NCBI GenBank assembly: GCA_963822435.1
Contig: CAWGHN010000001.1
Span: forward strand, 310,001-374,000
Source: JAUYQR01 sp963822435
GTDB taxonomy: Bacteria > Pseudomonadota > Alphaproteobacteria > Rhodobacterales > Rhodobacteraceae
Reading direction: 5' to 3'
Length of the DNA stretch: 64,000 bases
A program made the position numbers and the translations under genes. Shown here one piece after another: positions 51,880 to 59,124 of this stretch. Every line of letters begins with the position of its first letter. The stretch's first letter is position 1. The notes beneath the pieces were generated by a model. That model was not told where the DNA came from, searched no databases, and was given only the letters and a program-made list of their open reading frames with translations.

Positions 51880-52064
51880 CCGGACTTGCGCTTGACGAAC
51901 AGTTGCCAGCCCGCATAGCCCGCGGCAGCAAGGAAAAGCATCCCCCAGAGCGGGTCTTGCAGCACGGCGAATTCGAAGATTGCCCAGCCAAGCGGCAGCG
52001 CCACGGTCAGCACACGCACCCACTTCTTGCCGAAGAAGGGATCGTCCGGGTCCAGAAACTTCAT
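51876..52064 (-). CDS. small two-helix membrane protein
   Basis: A 62-residue protein, MKFLDPDDPFFGKKWVRVLTV, then two hydrophobic segments (VALPLGWAIFEFAVL and WGMLFLAAAGYAGWQLFV) and KRKSG. AGGGGA upstream on the minus strand supports the start at 52064. Similar small proteins of the form MKFLDPDDPFF occur in Rhodobacteraceae, with no known function. Its end overlaps the zinc-ribbon gene by four bases. Confidence 0.75.
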   Translation of the reverse strand: MKFLDPDDPFFGKKWVRVLTVALPLGWAIFEFAVLQDPLWGMLFLAAAGYAGWQLFVKRKSG

Positions 52065-52115
52065 CACGAATCCCCTATTCCGTGGCATGATCGCCATGGA
52101 TGAAGGGAGGCCGAC

Positions 52116-52433
52116 ATGCCCGAAATTGTCAAGGATTTCCAAGGACAAACCGTCATCACCACGTTCGAGATGACACCCGCCACCGCGTTCGACCTGCTGG
52201 ACGCGCTGGAAGCGGCCTACCGCGATTGCATCAGCCGCCAGCCAGGGTTTCTGGGCGCGGGGCTGCATATGAACGACGCCCGGACGCGGATCTGCAACTA
52301 TTCCAAGTGGCGCGCCCGCGAGGATTACCAGGCGATGCTGCGCACGCCCGAAATGCGCGAGCGCAACCGCCACATCAACGAGCTGTGCCGGGGGTTCGAG
52401 CCGGTGATGTATGAGGTGACGGGGGTGTTCTGA
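52116..52433 (+). CDS. antibiotic biosynthesis monooxygenase-like (ABM) domain protein
   Basis: A 105-residue ferredoxin-like fold protein: ITTFEMTPATAFDLLDALEAAYRD, QPGFLGAGLHMNDARTRICNYSKW, EDYQAMLRTPEMRERN. The ABM pattern of strand, helix, GFLGA and W is visible. Small ABM proteins include quinol monooxygenases and haem-degrading enzymes, but most are unassigned. GAAGGGAGG precedes the ATG at 52116. A longer open frame reading from 52100 in another phase is a shadow. Confidence 0.8.
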   Translation: MPEIVKDFQGQTVITTFEMTPATAFDLLDALEAAYRDCISRQPGFLGAGLHMNDARTRICNYSKWRAREDYQAMLRTPEMRERNRHINELCRGFEPVMYEVTGVF

Positions 52434-52802
52434 GATTTGGCCGCTGATGGCAGCCAAGTGCTTGGGCACGCTGTGTTTACTGGCCGGGTTTCGGACAGTT
52501 TAACGGTATGGCAGGCGTATGGCACGTGTATGGCAAACGGCCATACGCGGGGCTGGCACGGGGGGCGTTAACCGCGCTTGGGTTTCGCTGCCAACCGGTC
52601 GCGGCAGCGGGGTTCAGCCAAGGTGGATCGGCGGGGACGGGGTGATCAATGCCATTTGCGTTGCGCGCGTTTTCAAGGTTTTCTGGGAGTGTCGCTTTCC
52701 CCGTTCTTAGCCTGCGGCCCGTCAATGTTGATTTCGCTTATCCTGCCTCTGGCTCAGGCCAGCTTTCAAAGACCACCCGAGCGGATCAACGAGACAGATC
52801 CG
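52434..52802. other. intergenic region with an 11-bp tandem repeat
   Basis: A 369-base gap with no supported gene. It contains three copies of GTATGGCA at 11-base steps (52506, 52517, 52528) and an inverted CCATAC at 52541-52546. Stops occur in most frames and a Met-bearing open frame runs into the NYN gene from 52578, so the start of the NYN gene may lie earlier (52725). No known promoter pattern was identified. Confidence 0.5.
52506..52546. repeat. iteron-like 11-bp direct repeat
   Basis: GTATGGCAGGC, GTATGGCACGT, GTATGGCAAAC, each 11 bases, followed by GGCCATACG, in which CCATAC is the inverse of the repeat core. One helical turn per unit would place the repeats on the same DNA face, as for a multi-site regulator. 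Confidence 0.6.
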
Positions 52803-53348
52803 ATGATGGGCGATGCCACGCTGTTCGGGATCTTCCTGATCGTTCTGCTGCTTGTCCTTTTGCTCTTGCGCCAACTGGCCAAGCCCGCCGTGCCCGCTGC
52901 GCCGCGCAAGAGGCGGCTGCCCAAGAATTACATCGTGGTCGACGGGTCGAACGTCATGCACTGGAAGAACGAGACGCCGCAAATCTTTCCGGTGCAGGCC
53001 GTGGTCAAGGAATTGCGCGCGCGCGGGTTTACCCCCGGCGTCGTGTTCGATGCCAATGCGGGATACAAGCTGACTGGCCGTTACATGAGCGAACGCGATT
53101 TCGCGACGCTGCTGACCCTGCCGCAGGATCAGGTGTTCGTGGTGCCGAAGGGCACGCCCGCCGATCCGTGGATCTTGGCGGCAGCGCGCGATTTTGGCGC
53201 GCGCATCGTGACGCGCGACCGGTATCGCGACTGGGCCGCGGACCACCCCGAGGTGGCACGCCCCGGCCATCTTGTGCGGGGCGGCTACAACACAACGGGC
53301 GAGCTTTGGCTGGAAGCGGCGCAGCCTGAGGTCAAGGCCCCGGCCTAA
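52803..53348 (+). CDS. membrane-anchored NYN/PIN-like domain protein, putative ribonuclease
   Basis: A 181-residue protein (start uncertain; 52803 used, 52725 would add about 26 residues). One N-terminal membrane helix (LFGIFLIVLLLVLLLLRQL), a basic linker, then a NYN-type domain: NYIVVDGSNVMHWKNE with the first acidic cluster, FTPGVVFDANAGYK, and DPWILAAARDFGARIVTRDRYRDW with the other Asp residues. These fit Zc3h12a-like PIN-fold ribonucleases that cut RNA with Mg2+. The catalytic set looks complete. It converges on uvrB with a 4-base overlap. Confidence 0.8.
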   Translation: MMGDATLFGIFLIVLLLVLLLLRQLAKPAVPAAPRKRRLPKNYIVVDGSNVMHWKNETPQIFPVQAVVKELRARGFTPGVVFDANAGYKLTGRYMSERDFATLLTLPQDQVFVVPKGTPADPWILAAARDFGARIVTRDRYRDWAADHPEVARPGHLVRGGYNTTGELWLEAAQPEVKAPA

Positions 53349-55528
53349 CGCCCCCGGTTCGAGCGTTTGCCGCCGCGCTGGCCGGGGCGGCCACCGGTGG
53401 AGCGTCCTGCCATCTTGACCGCTTCCTCCACCGCCTCTTCCACCACCGACTGACGGGCGAGCGGGTCGTCGGCGATGGCCAACTCCACCGCCTCCAGCCG
53501 CTTGACCTCATCGCGCAGGCGGGCGGCTTCCTCGAACTCGAGGTTCTCGGCGGCCTTGCGCATCTGGGTGCGCAGCGCGTCAAGGTGGGCGGCGAGGTTC
53601 TGGCCGACCATCGGCTTGTCGATCTTGGCGGTGATGCGGGCCTGATCGGTGTCACCCTGATAGATGCCCAGAAGCACATCCTCGACGTTCTTGCGGATCG
53701 TCGTGGGGGTGATGCCGTGGAGCGTGTTGTAGGCGACCTGCTTTTCGCGGCGGCGGTTGGTTTCGCCGATGGCGCGTTCCATCGAGCCGGTGATGCGGTC
53801 GGCATACATGATGACGCGGCCTTCGGCGTTGCGGGCGGCGCGGCCGATGGTCTGGATGAGCGAGGTTTCAGACCGCAGGAAGCCTTCCTTGTCGGCATCG
53901 AGAATGGCGACGAGGCCGCATTCGGGGATGTCGAGGCCTTCGCGCAGAAGGTTGATCCCGACCAGCACATCGAACGCGCCAAGCCGCAGGTCGCGCAGGA
54001 TTTCGATGCGTTCGATGGTGTCGATGTCGGAGTGCATGTAGCGGATGCGGATGCCCTGTTCGTGGAAGTATTCGGTCAGGTCTTCGGCCATGCGTTTCGT
54101 CAGCACGGTGACGAGGACGCGCAGGCCCTTGGCGGCAACGCGGCGTATTTCGTCCAGAAGGTCGTCAACCTGCATGTCGACGGGGCGGATTTCGACCTGC
54201 GGGTCGACAAGTCCGGTGGGGCGAATCACCTGTTCGGTGAACACGCCGCCGGTCTGTTCCAGTTCCCACGCCGCGGGGGTGGCCGAGACGAAGACGGATT
54301 GCGGGCGCATCGCATCCCATTCTTCGAACTTCAGGGGGCGGTTGTCCATGCAACTGGGCAGCCGGAAGCCGTGTTCCGCAAGGGTCATCTTGCGCCGGAA
54401 GTCGCCCTTGTACATGCCGCCGATCTGCGGGACCGAAACGTGGGATTCGTCGGCGAAGACGATGGCGTTGTCGGGGATGAATTCGAAGAGCGTCGGCGGT
54501 GGTTCGCCGGGGGCACGACCGGTGAGGTAGCGGGAGTAGTTCTCGATCCCGGCGCAGGATCCGGTGGCGTCCAGCATTTCCAGATCGAAGGTGGTGCGCT
54601 GTTCCAGACGCTGCGCTTCGAGCAGTTTGCCCTCGGCGATCAGCTGGTCGAGGCGCTGCGTGAGTTCGATCTTGATGCCCTTCGTCGCTTGCGCAAGCGT
54701 CGGGCGCGGGGTGACGTAGTGGCTGTTGGCGTAGATCCGGATCTGCTTGAAGGTGTCGGTCTTGGCGCCGGTCAGAGGATCGAATTCGACGATGGATTCC
54801 AGTTCTTCGCCAAAGAACGAAAAGCGCCAGGCGCGGTCTTCAAGGTGGGCGGGCCAGACCTCGAGGCTGTCGCCGCGCACCCGGAAGGCGCCGCGCTGGA
54901 ACGACGCTTCCAGCCGCTTGTATTGCTGGGCCACGAGTTCGGCCATGACGCGGCGCTGGTCGTAGCTTTCGCCGGTGATCAGGTCTTGCGTCATGGCGGA
55001 GTAGGTTTCGACCGAGCCGATACCGTAGATGCAGGACACCGAGGCCACGATGATCACATCGTCGCGTTCCAGAAGCGCGCGGGTGGCCGAGTGGCGCATC
55101 CGGTCGATCTGTTCGTTGATCTGGGATTCCTTCTCGATATAGGTATCGGTGCGCGCGACATAGGCTTCGGGCTGATAGTAGTCGTAGTAGGCTACGAAGT
55201 ATTCAACGGCGTTGTCGGGGAAGAAGCCCTTGAATTCGCCGTACAATTGCGCAGCCAGCGTCTTGTTCGGGGCAAGGATGATGGCGGGGCGCTGGGTCTG
55301 TTCGATGATCTTGGCCATGGTGAAGGTCTTGCCGGTGCCGGTGGCCCCCAGAAGCACCTGATCGCGTTCGCCGGCCAGCACGCCCGCCGTCAGTTCGGCG
55401 ATGGCCGTGGGCTGGTCGCCCGCCGGTTGGAACGGGGTTTGCAGCACGAAGCGCCGCCCGCCTTCCAGCTTGGGGCGGACCAGAACATCGGGGCGTTCGG
55501 TCAGGGCGTTCATGTTGTTGTGCGGCAT
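53345..55528 (-). CDS. uvrB: excinuclease ABC subunit B
   Basis: A 727-residue DNA helicase-like repair protein that verifies damage and calls UvrC. Walker A in LLGATGTGKTFTMAKI, the beta-hairpin region AYYDYYQPEAYVARTDTYIEKE, DESHVSVPQIGGMY, helicase motifs FVSATPAAWE and VLVGINLLREGLDIPE, TIGRAARNAEGRVIMYAD, and a C-terminal UVR domain (LRTQMRKAAENLEFEEAARLRDEVKRLE). A Gly/Arg-rich tail ends it. The start could also be the internal Met (MNALTERPDV). An SOS-like box is at 55591-55605. Confidence 0.97.
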   Translation of the reverse strand: MPHNNMNALTERPDVLVRPKLEGGRRFVLQTPFQPAGDQPTAIAELTAGVLAGERDQVLLGATGTGKTFTMAKIIEQTQRPAIILAPNKTLAAQLYGEFKGFFPDNAVEYFVAYYDYYQPEAYVARTDTYIEKESQINEQIDRMRHSATRALLERDDVIIVASVSCIYGIGSVETYSAMTQDLITGESYDQRRVMAELVAQQYKRLEASFQRGAFRVRGDSLEVWPAHLEDRAWRFSFFGEELESIVEFDPLTGAKTDTFKQIRIYANSHYVTPRPTLAQATKGIKIELTQRLDQLIAEGKLLEAQRLEQRTTFDLEMLDATGSCAGIENYSRYLTGRAPGEPPPTLFEFIPDNAIVFADESHVSVPQIGGMYKGDFRRKMTLAEHGFRLPSCMDNRPLKFEEWDAMRPQSVFVSATPAAWELEQTGGVFTEQVIRPTGLVDPQVEIRPVDMQVDDLLDEIRRVAAKGLRVLVTVLTKRMAEDLTEYFHEQGIRIRYMHSDIDTIERIEILRDLRLGAFDVLVGINLLREGLDIPECGLVAILDADKEGFLRSETSLIQTIGRAARNAEGRVIMYADRITGSMERAIGETNRRREKQVAYNTLHGITPTTIRKNVEDVLLGIYQGDTDQARITAKIDKPMVGQNLAAHLDALRTQMRKAAENLEFEEAARLRDEVKRLEAVELAIADDPLARQSVVEEAVEEAVKMAGRSTGGRPGQRGGKRSNRGR

Positions 55529-55590
55529 GGGTCACCTTTGGGCGCAGAGCCGCGCAAGACGAGGCGAGACTCGGGGAACCCGTAAGATTT

Positions 55591-55605
55591 GATCTGTTTT
55601 TGTTC
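55591..55605 (-). promoter_or_regulatory. SOS-like (LexA) box upstream of uvrB
   Basis: Read on the minus strand, GAAC-AAAAACA-GATC matches the alphaproteobacterial LexA site (GAAC-N7-GAAC, inverse of GTTC-N7-GTTC) at seven of eight fixed bases. It lies about 63-77 bases before the uvrB start and in the AT-richest part of this intergenic region. uvrB is a frequent SOS gene, so LexA control is plausible, but the mismatch leaves doubt. Confidence 0.45.
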
Positions 55606-55689
55606 CTTTACAAGCGGTGAAAGGCCAAAATGCGCGAAACCGTTGCCGATATCGGTTTCAGCGGCTAAGGCAGCACCGGGGGTGACGGC

Positions 55690-56565
55690 ATGGGTGACCA
55701 CATTGATACGCGGGCGGTCGGCCTGGACACCGCCCTGGCGCTTATCCGCTGGCTGACGGGCGCCGAGAACCTGCATTACGGGCTGTGGACGGGGCTGGAC
55801 GTGAACGCGGGCAATCTGCGGGCCGCGCAGGATGCCTACACCGACCTGCTGTTCGCCGAATTGCCGCCTGGAAGGCTGCGCATTCTGGACATTGGTGGTG
55901 GCGCGGGCGAAACGGCGAAGAAGCTGATCGCGCTGGGCCATCAGGTGGAGATCGTCGTGCCATCGGCCTATCTGGCCGGGTGCTGCCGGCGCAACGCGCC
56001 GGACGCCACGGTGCATGAATGCCGGTTCGAGGATTACACCGGCACCGGGCCGTTCGACCTGTGCCTGTTTTCCGAAAGTTTCCAGTATATCCCGATGATG
56101 GACAGCCTGCCGAAATGTGCGGCGCTGCTGACGCCTGAGGGCCATGTGCTGATCGCCGACTGCTTTCGCACCGACGCCTACCTTGGGCGGGCCCAGCATG
56201 GGCCGCAGCCGGGGGGAGGGCATCGGTTGTCATCGTTCCGCGCGGCGCTGTTGTCGAACCCGTTCGACGTGCTGACCGAGCAGGACATTACCGATGCCGT
56301 GGCACCCTCGATCGACCTGGAGCAGGGGCTATACAACGTGATCGGCACCGGCTTCACGCAGGCTGAGCGGGAAATCATGGCGCGCAAGCCGCTGGTGCAC
56401 TGGAGCCTGACCCGGCTGACGCATCTGTTTCTGACGCGCAAGCGCCGGGAAAACCTGATGCAACGGCTGGTGGAAAAGCAGCGCAACAGCGAGGCGTTCC
56501 GCACCTACAACACGTATTTGATGACCAAGCTGGTCCGCAGCCGGCCGAAATCCAACGACGGTTAA
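55690..56565 (+). CDS. class I SAM-dependent methyltransferase
   Basis: A 291-residue enzyme with helical N-terminal part (ALIRWLTGAENLHYGLWTG), motif I LRILDIGGGAGETAKKLIALG, motif II VVPSAYLAGCCRRN, LCLFSESFQYIPMM and HVLIADCFRTDAY. The layout resembles N-methyltransferases or cyclopropane-synthase-like enzymes; the YGLW segment is frequent in sarcosine and related methyltransferases. Substrate unknown. It stands alone, divergent to uvrB. Confidence 0.82.
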   Translation: MGDHIDTRAVGLDTALALIRWLTGAENLHYGLWTGLDVNAGNLRAAQDAYTDLLFAELPPGRLRILDIGGGAGETAKKLIALGHQVEIVVPSAYLAGCCRRNAPDATVHECRFEDYTGTGPFDLCLFSESFQYIPMMDSLPKCAALLTPEGHVLIADCFRTDAYLGRAQHGPQPGGGHRLSSFRAALLSNPFDVLTEQDITDAVAPSIDLEQGLYNVIGTGFTQAEREIMARKPLVHWSLTRLTHLFLTRKRRENLMQRLVEKQRNSEAFRTYNTYLMTKLVRSRPKSNDG

Positions 56566-56603
56566 CAGGGTCGTTACAATTCTAGAGATGTTGTGATCTT
56601 GAC

Positions 56604-56719
56604 CTTGCAACTTTTGGTTGCAAGCGAAAGTGGTTTTGGGCACACTGGTCTGGCAAGCAGTACCTAGGCTGTCGGCTGACCCACCACACCCCACACCACT
56701 CCCCGAGGTCAGCCGACAG
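56604..56719 (+). ncRNA. candidate structured RNA (tandem hairpins) ahead of the NDUFS4-like gene
   Basis: Two hairpins in a 242-base gap: CTTGCAAC-TTTTG-GTTGCAAG (56604-56624) and a 13-bp perfect stem CTGTCGGCTGACC / GGTCAGCCGACAG (56669-56681 and 56707-56719) enclosing a 25-base loop rich in CCA/CCC (56682-56706). A C-rich, unstructured loop can pair with Shine-Dalgarno-like G-rich targets, as in known alphaproteobacterial small RNAs. It could also be a long 5' leader of the gene at 56808. Strand is assumed from that gene. Confidence 0.4.
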
Positions 56720-56807
56720 TTCCCTTGCTGCCCGATCGTGCCGCAAACTGGTGCTTGCGCTTTCCCCCTGGCTTCGGAATAAAGCAGCGAAACCCCGGAG
56801 GTGATCC

Positions 56808-57116
56808 ATGCGCGCCCGCATCTACCAACCATCCCGCACCGCCATGCAATCTGGCACTGCAAAGACGCAAGGCTGGGTGCTGGAGTTTGACCGCGCCGCG
56901 CGGGACATTGACCCGCTGATGGGCTGGACCTCGTCGGGCGACACGCAGTCACAGGTGCGCCTGACCTTCGAGACGCGCGAGGCAGCCGAGGCCTACGCGA
57001 CGGCCAAGGAGATCACCTATGACGTGGTCATGCCGAAGCCGCGCAAGCCGGTGATCCGGCCGCGGGGGTATGGCGAGAATTTTGCCACCGACCGCAAGGG
57101 CGCCTGGACGCACTGA
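56808..57116 (+). CDS. NADH dehydrogenase accessory subunit, NDUFS4-like (ETC complex I conserved region)
   Basis: A 102-residue protein of the ETC_C1_NDUFA4/NDUFS4 type: RIYQPSRTAMQSGTAKTQGWVLEFD, DIDPLMGWTSSGDTQSQVRLTFETREAAEAYA and PRGYGENFATDRKGAWTH. In alphaproteobacteria this supernumerary subunit stabilises complex I, as in mitochondria. GGAGGTG precedes the ATG. It ends four bases before the GNAT gene. Confidence 0.93.
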   Translation: MRARIYQPSRTAMQSGTAKTQGWVLEFDRAARDIDPLMGWTSSGDTQSQVRLTFETREAAEAYATAKEITYDVVMPKPRKPVIRPRGYGENFATDRKGAWTH

Positions 57117-57119
57117 CCC

Positions 57120-57581
57120 ATGCTGACGATTGGTCGCGAAAGCCCGCTGGGGCCGGATCTGGCGCTGTTGATGGCGCGCCACACCGCTGACATGCACGCC
57201 GATACGCCGCCGGAAAGCATTCACATGATGGATGCAGGCGCGTTGGCGAGCGACGACGTGTCGTTCTACGTGATGCGCGACGGGGCCGAGCCGGTTGCAA
57301 TGGGCGCGTTCAAGCGGATCGACGCGGGCCATGCCGAGATCAAGTCGATGCATGTTCTGGCCGAGGCCCGCGGGCGGGGCCTGTCACGCCGGATGCTGGA
57401 GCATCTAATGACCGAGGCGCGCGCTGCCGGTTTCACCCGGCTGAGCCTGGAAACCGGGGTGCAGCCCACCTTTGTGGCCGCCCGCGCGCTGTATGCCAAG
57501 GCAGGATTCACCGAATGCCCGCCGTTCGAGGGCTATTGGGCTGACCCGAACTCGGTCTTCATGACAAAGGTGCTTGCCTGA
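57120..57581 (+). CDS. GNAT family N-acetyltransferase
   Basis: A 153-residue acetyltransferase with the acetyl-CoA motif VLAEARGRGLSRRMLEHLM and the downstream strands RLSLETGVQPTFVAARALYAKAGFTECPPF. YVMRDGAEPVAMGAFKRIDAGHAEIKSM is the usual N-terminal region. Its acceptor is unknown; spacing of three bases indicates co-transcription with the complex I accessory gene. Confidence 0.9.
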   Translation: MLTIGRESPLGPDLALLMARHTADMHADTPPESIHMMDAGALASDDVSFYVMRDGAEPVAMGAFKRIDAGHAEIKSMHVLAEARGRGLSRRMLEHLMTEARAAGFTRLSLETGVQPTFVAARALYAKAGFTECPPFEGYWADPNSVFMTKVLA

Positions 57582-57612
57582 TCTCCTCGCCTGCCGCAAA
57601 AGGTGGCGGCGC

Positions 57613-57689
57613 GGGCTCATAGCTCAACTGGATAGAGCAAGGACCTTCTAAGTCCGAGGTTGAGGGTTCGAGTCCTTCTGGGCCCGCCA
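57613..57689 (+). tRNA. tRNA-Arg (anticodon TCT)
   Basis: A 77-base tRNA with encoded CCA: acceptor GGGCTCA / TGGGCCC, D arm TAGCTCAACTGGATAGAGCA, anticodon stem GGACC/GGTCC-like with loop CTTCTAA giving UCU, T arm GAGGGTTCGAGTCCTTC. It reads AGA/AGG codons. Confidence 0.97.
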
Positions 57690-57706
57690 GTTTCTTTCAG
57701 ATGGCT

Positions 57707-57740
57707 GCCGTCCTTGCGGGCTTCGAGCCCGTCGGACGGC
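57707..57740. terminator. hairpin after tRNA-Arg and the dehydratase gene
   Basis: An interrupted 13-bp hairpin: outer stem GCCGTCC / GGACGGC, small internal loop, inner stem CGGGCT / AGCCCG with loop TCG. It lies 17 bases after tRNA-Arg and 14 bases after the stop of the convergent dehydratase, so it may end both transcripts. Confidence 0.6.
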
Positions 57741-57753
57741 GTTGCCACGGACA

Positions 57754-58992
57754 TCAGGTCTTGGCCGTCGGCGCGCCCCCTTCGAAGCGGTTGCCGTGGC
57801 GATAGTCGCAAGGTGCTTCCTGCATCTGCAGGTGCAGACCGGTGCCGGTATAGGGGTGGGCGCGGGCGACATCCTCGTCGAAGTCGATGCCAAGACCGGG
57901 GCCGTCGGGCGGGATGATGTAGCCATCTTCCCAGGCGATCGAGTTACGGATCAGTTTCTGGTGGAAAGCGCCGCCGGTTTCGATGGTCTCTGCGATCAGG
58001 AGGTTGGGGATCGAGGCCGCAAAGTGGACGTTGGCGGCCCATTCGACGGGGCCGGCGTAAAGGTGCGGTGCCATTTCGGCGTTGAACACCTCGGCCAGTG
58101 CGGCGATCTTCTTGGCTTCCCAGATGCCACCGACCCGGCCAAGTGCGGGTTGCAGGATCTTGACGCCACCGGCGCGCAGAAGCGTGCCAAACTCGGCCTT
58201 GGTGGTCATCCGTTCGCCGGTGGCGAGGGGGATGCGGACCGATTTCGCGACTTCGGCAAACTCCAGAAGGTTGTCCGGGGGGATCGGTTCCTCGTACCAG
58301 AGCGGGTTGTAGGGCTCCAGCTCGCGGCCCATGCGGATCGCGCCAGGGGTGGTGAATTGCCCATGGGTGCCGAAGAGAAGGTCGACGCGGTCGCCCACCG
58401 CCGCGCGGATCGCCTTGCAGAAGGCGACCGATCGGGTGATGTCGGACATCGCGGGCTCATGCCCGCCACGGATGGTGTAGGGACCGGCGGGGTCGAACTT
58501 CACGGCGGTGAAGCCCGCGTTCATGAAGCGGACGGCCGCTTCGGCGGCGGCGTCCGGATCGACCCAGAATTCCGCCGATTCCTTGCCGGGTTCGGGGTAG
58601 AGGTAGGTATAGCTGCGGATGCGGTCGTTCATCCGGCCACCCAGAAGCGCCCAGACAGGGCGGTTGCGGGCCTTGCCGAGGATGTCCCAGCAGGCGATCT
58701 CCAGCCCGGAGAAGGCGCCCATCACGGTGGGATCGGGGCGCTGGGTGAACCCTGAGGAATAGGCGCGGCGGAACATCATCTCGACGTTTTCGGGGTTCTC
58801 GCCGGCCATGTGACGTTCGAACACATCCTCGATCACCGCGATCATCGCCTTTGGCCCGACGGTCGAGGCATAGCATTCGCCGTAGCCGACGATACCGTTG
58901 TCAGTGGTCAGTTTCGGGAAGATCCAGTAGCGCCCTCCCCAGCCGGGGAACGGCGGTGCCACGACAAAGATCTCGAGATCCTTCAGCTTCAT
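57754..58992 (-). CDS. mandelate racemase/muconate lactonizing enzyme family protein (acid sugar dehydratase-like)
   Basis: A 412-residue enolase-superfamily enzyme. N-terminal capping domain (KLKDLEIFVVAPPFPGWGGRYWI, WALLGGRMNDRIRSYTYLY) and a barrel with AGFTAVKFDPAGPY, RVDLLFGTHGQFTTPGA, LWYEEPIPPDNLLEF, GERMTTKAEFGTLLRAGGVKILQPALGRVGGIWEA and MAPHLYAGPVEWAANVHFAASIPN. The metal Glu of WYEEP and GER and a base His in MAPHLY are recognisable. Family members dehydrate galactonate, gluconate, galactarate and similar acids; which one here is unknown. GGAGGA supports the start at 58992. Confidence 0.88.
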   Translation of the reverse strand: MKLKDLEIFVVAPPFPGWGGRYWIFPKLTTDNGIVGYGECYASTVGPKAMIAVIEDVFERHMAGENPENVEMMFRRAYSSGFTQRPDPTVMGAFSGLEIACWDILGKARNRPVWALLGGRMNDRIRSYTYLYPEPGKESAEFWVDPDAAAEAAVRFMNAGFTAVKFDPAGPYTIRGGHEPAMSDITRSVAFCKAIRAAVGDRVDLLFGTHGQFTTPGAIRMGRELEPYNPLWYEEPIPPDNLLEFAEVAKSVRIPLATGERMTTKAEFGTLLRAGGVKILQPALGRVGGIWEAKKIAALAEVFNAEMAPHLYAGPVEWAANVHFAASIPNLLIAETIETGGAFHQKLIRNSIAWEDGYIIPPDGPGLGIDFDEDVARAHPYTGTGLHLQMQEAPCDYRHGNRFEGGAPTAKT

Positions 58993-59020
58993 GCGTGGTC
59001 CTCCGGGTTCGCGGGAGTGA

Positions 59021-59070
59021 GCGGGGGTTTCACACCCCCGCACCCCCGTGGGATATTTCCGCAAAGAGGA
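59021..59070. repeat. dispersed hairpin repeat, copy 2
   Basis: On the minus strand: GCGGAAATATCCCACGGGGG, then GGGGGTGTGAAACCCCCGC (stem 59021-59028 / 59034-59041, loop 5). Same order of elements as copy 1 at 45237. It lies between the MFS gene and the dehydratase gene. Confidence 0.6.
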
Positions 59071-59124
59071 AGCTAGACCCGAGCTGCGGTGGGGTCAGGG
59101 CTGAATGCGACATGAGGTGACGTT

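Noticed and set aside
53585..55585. A 666-residue plus-strand frame
   Set aside because: It is the antisense of uvrB; its composition (Gly, Val, Asp, His runs) and lack of any motif mark it as a mirror frame.
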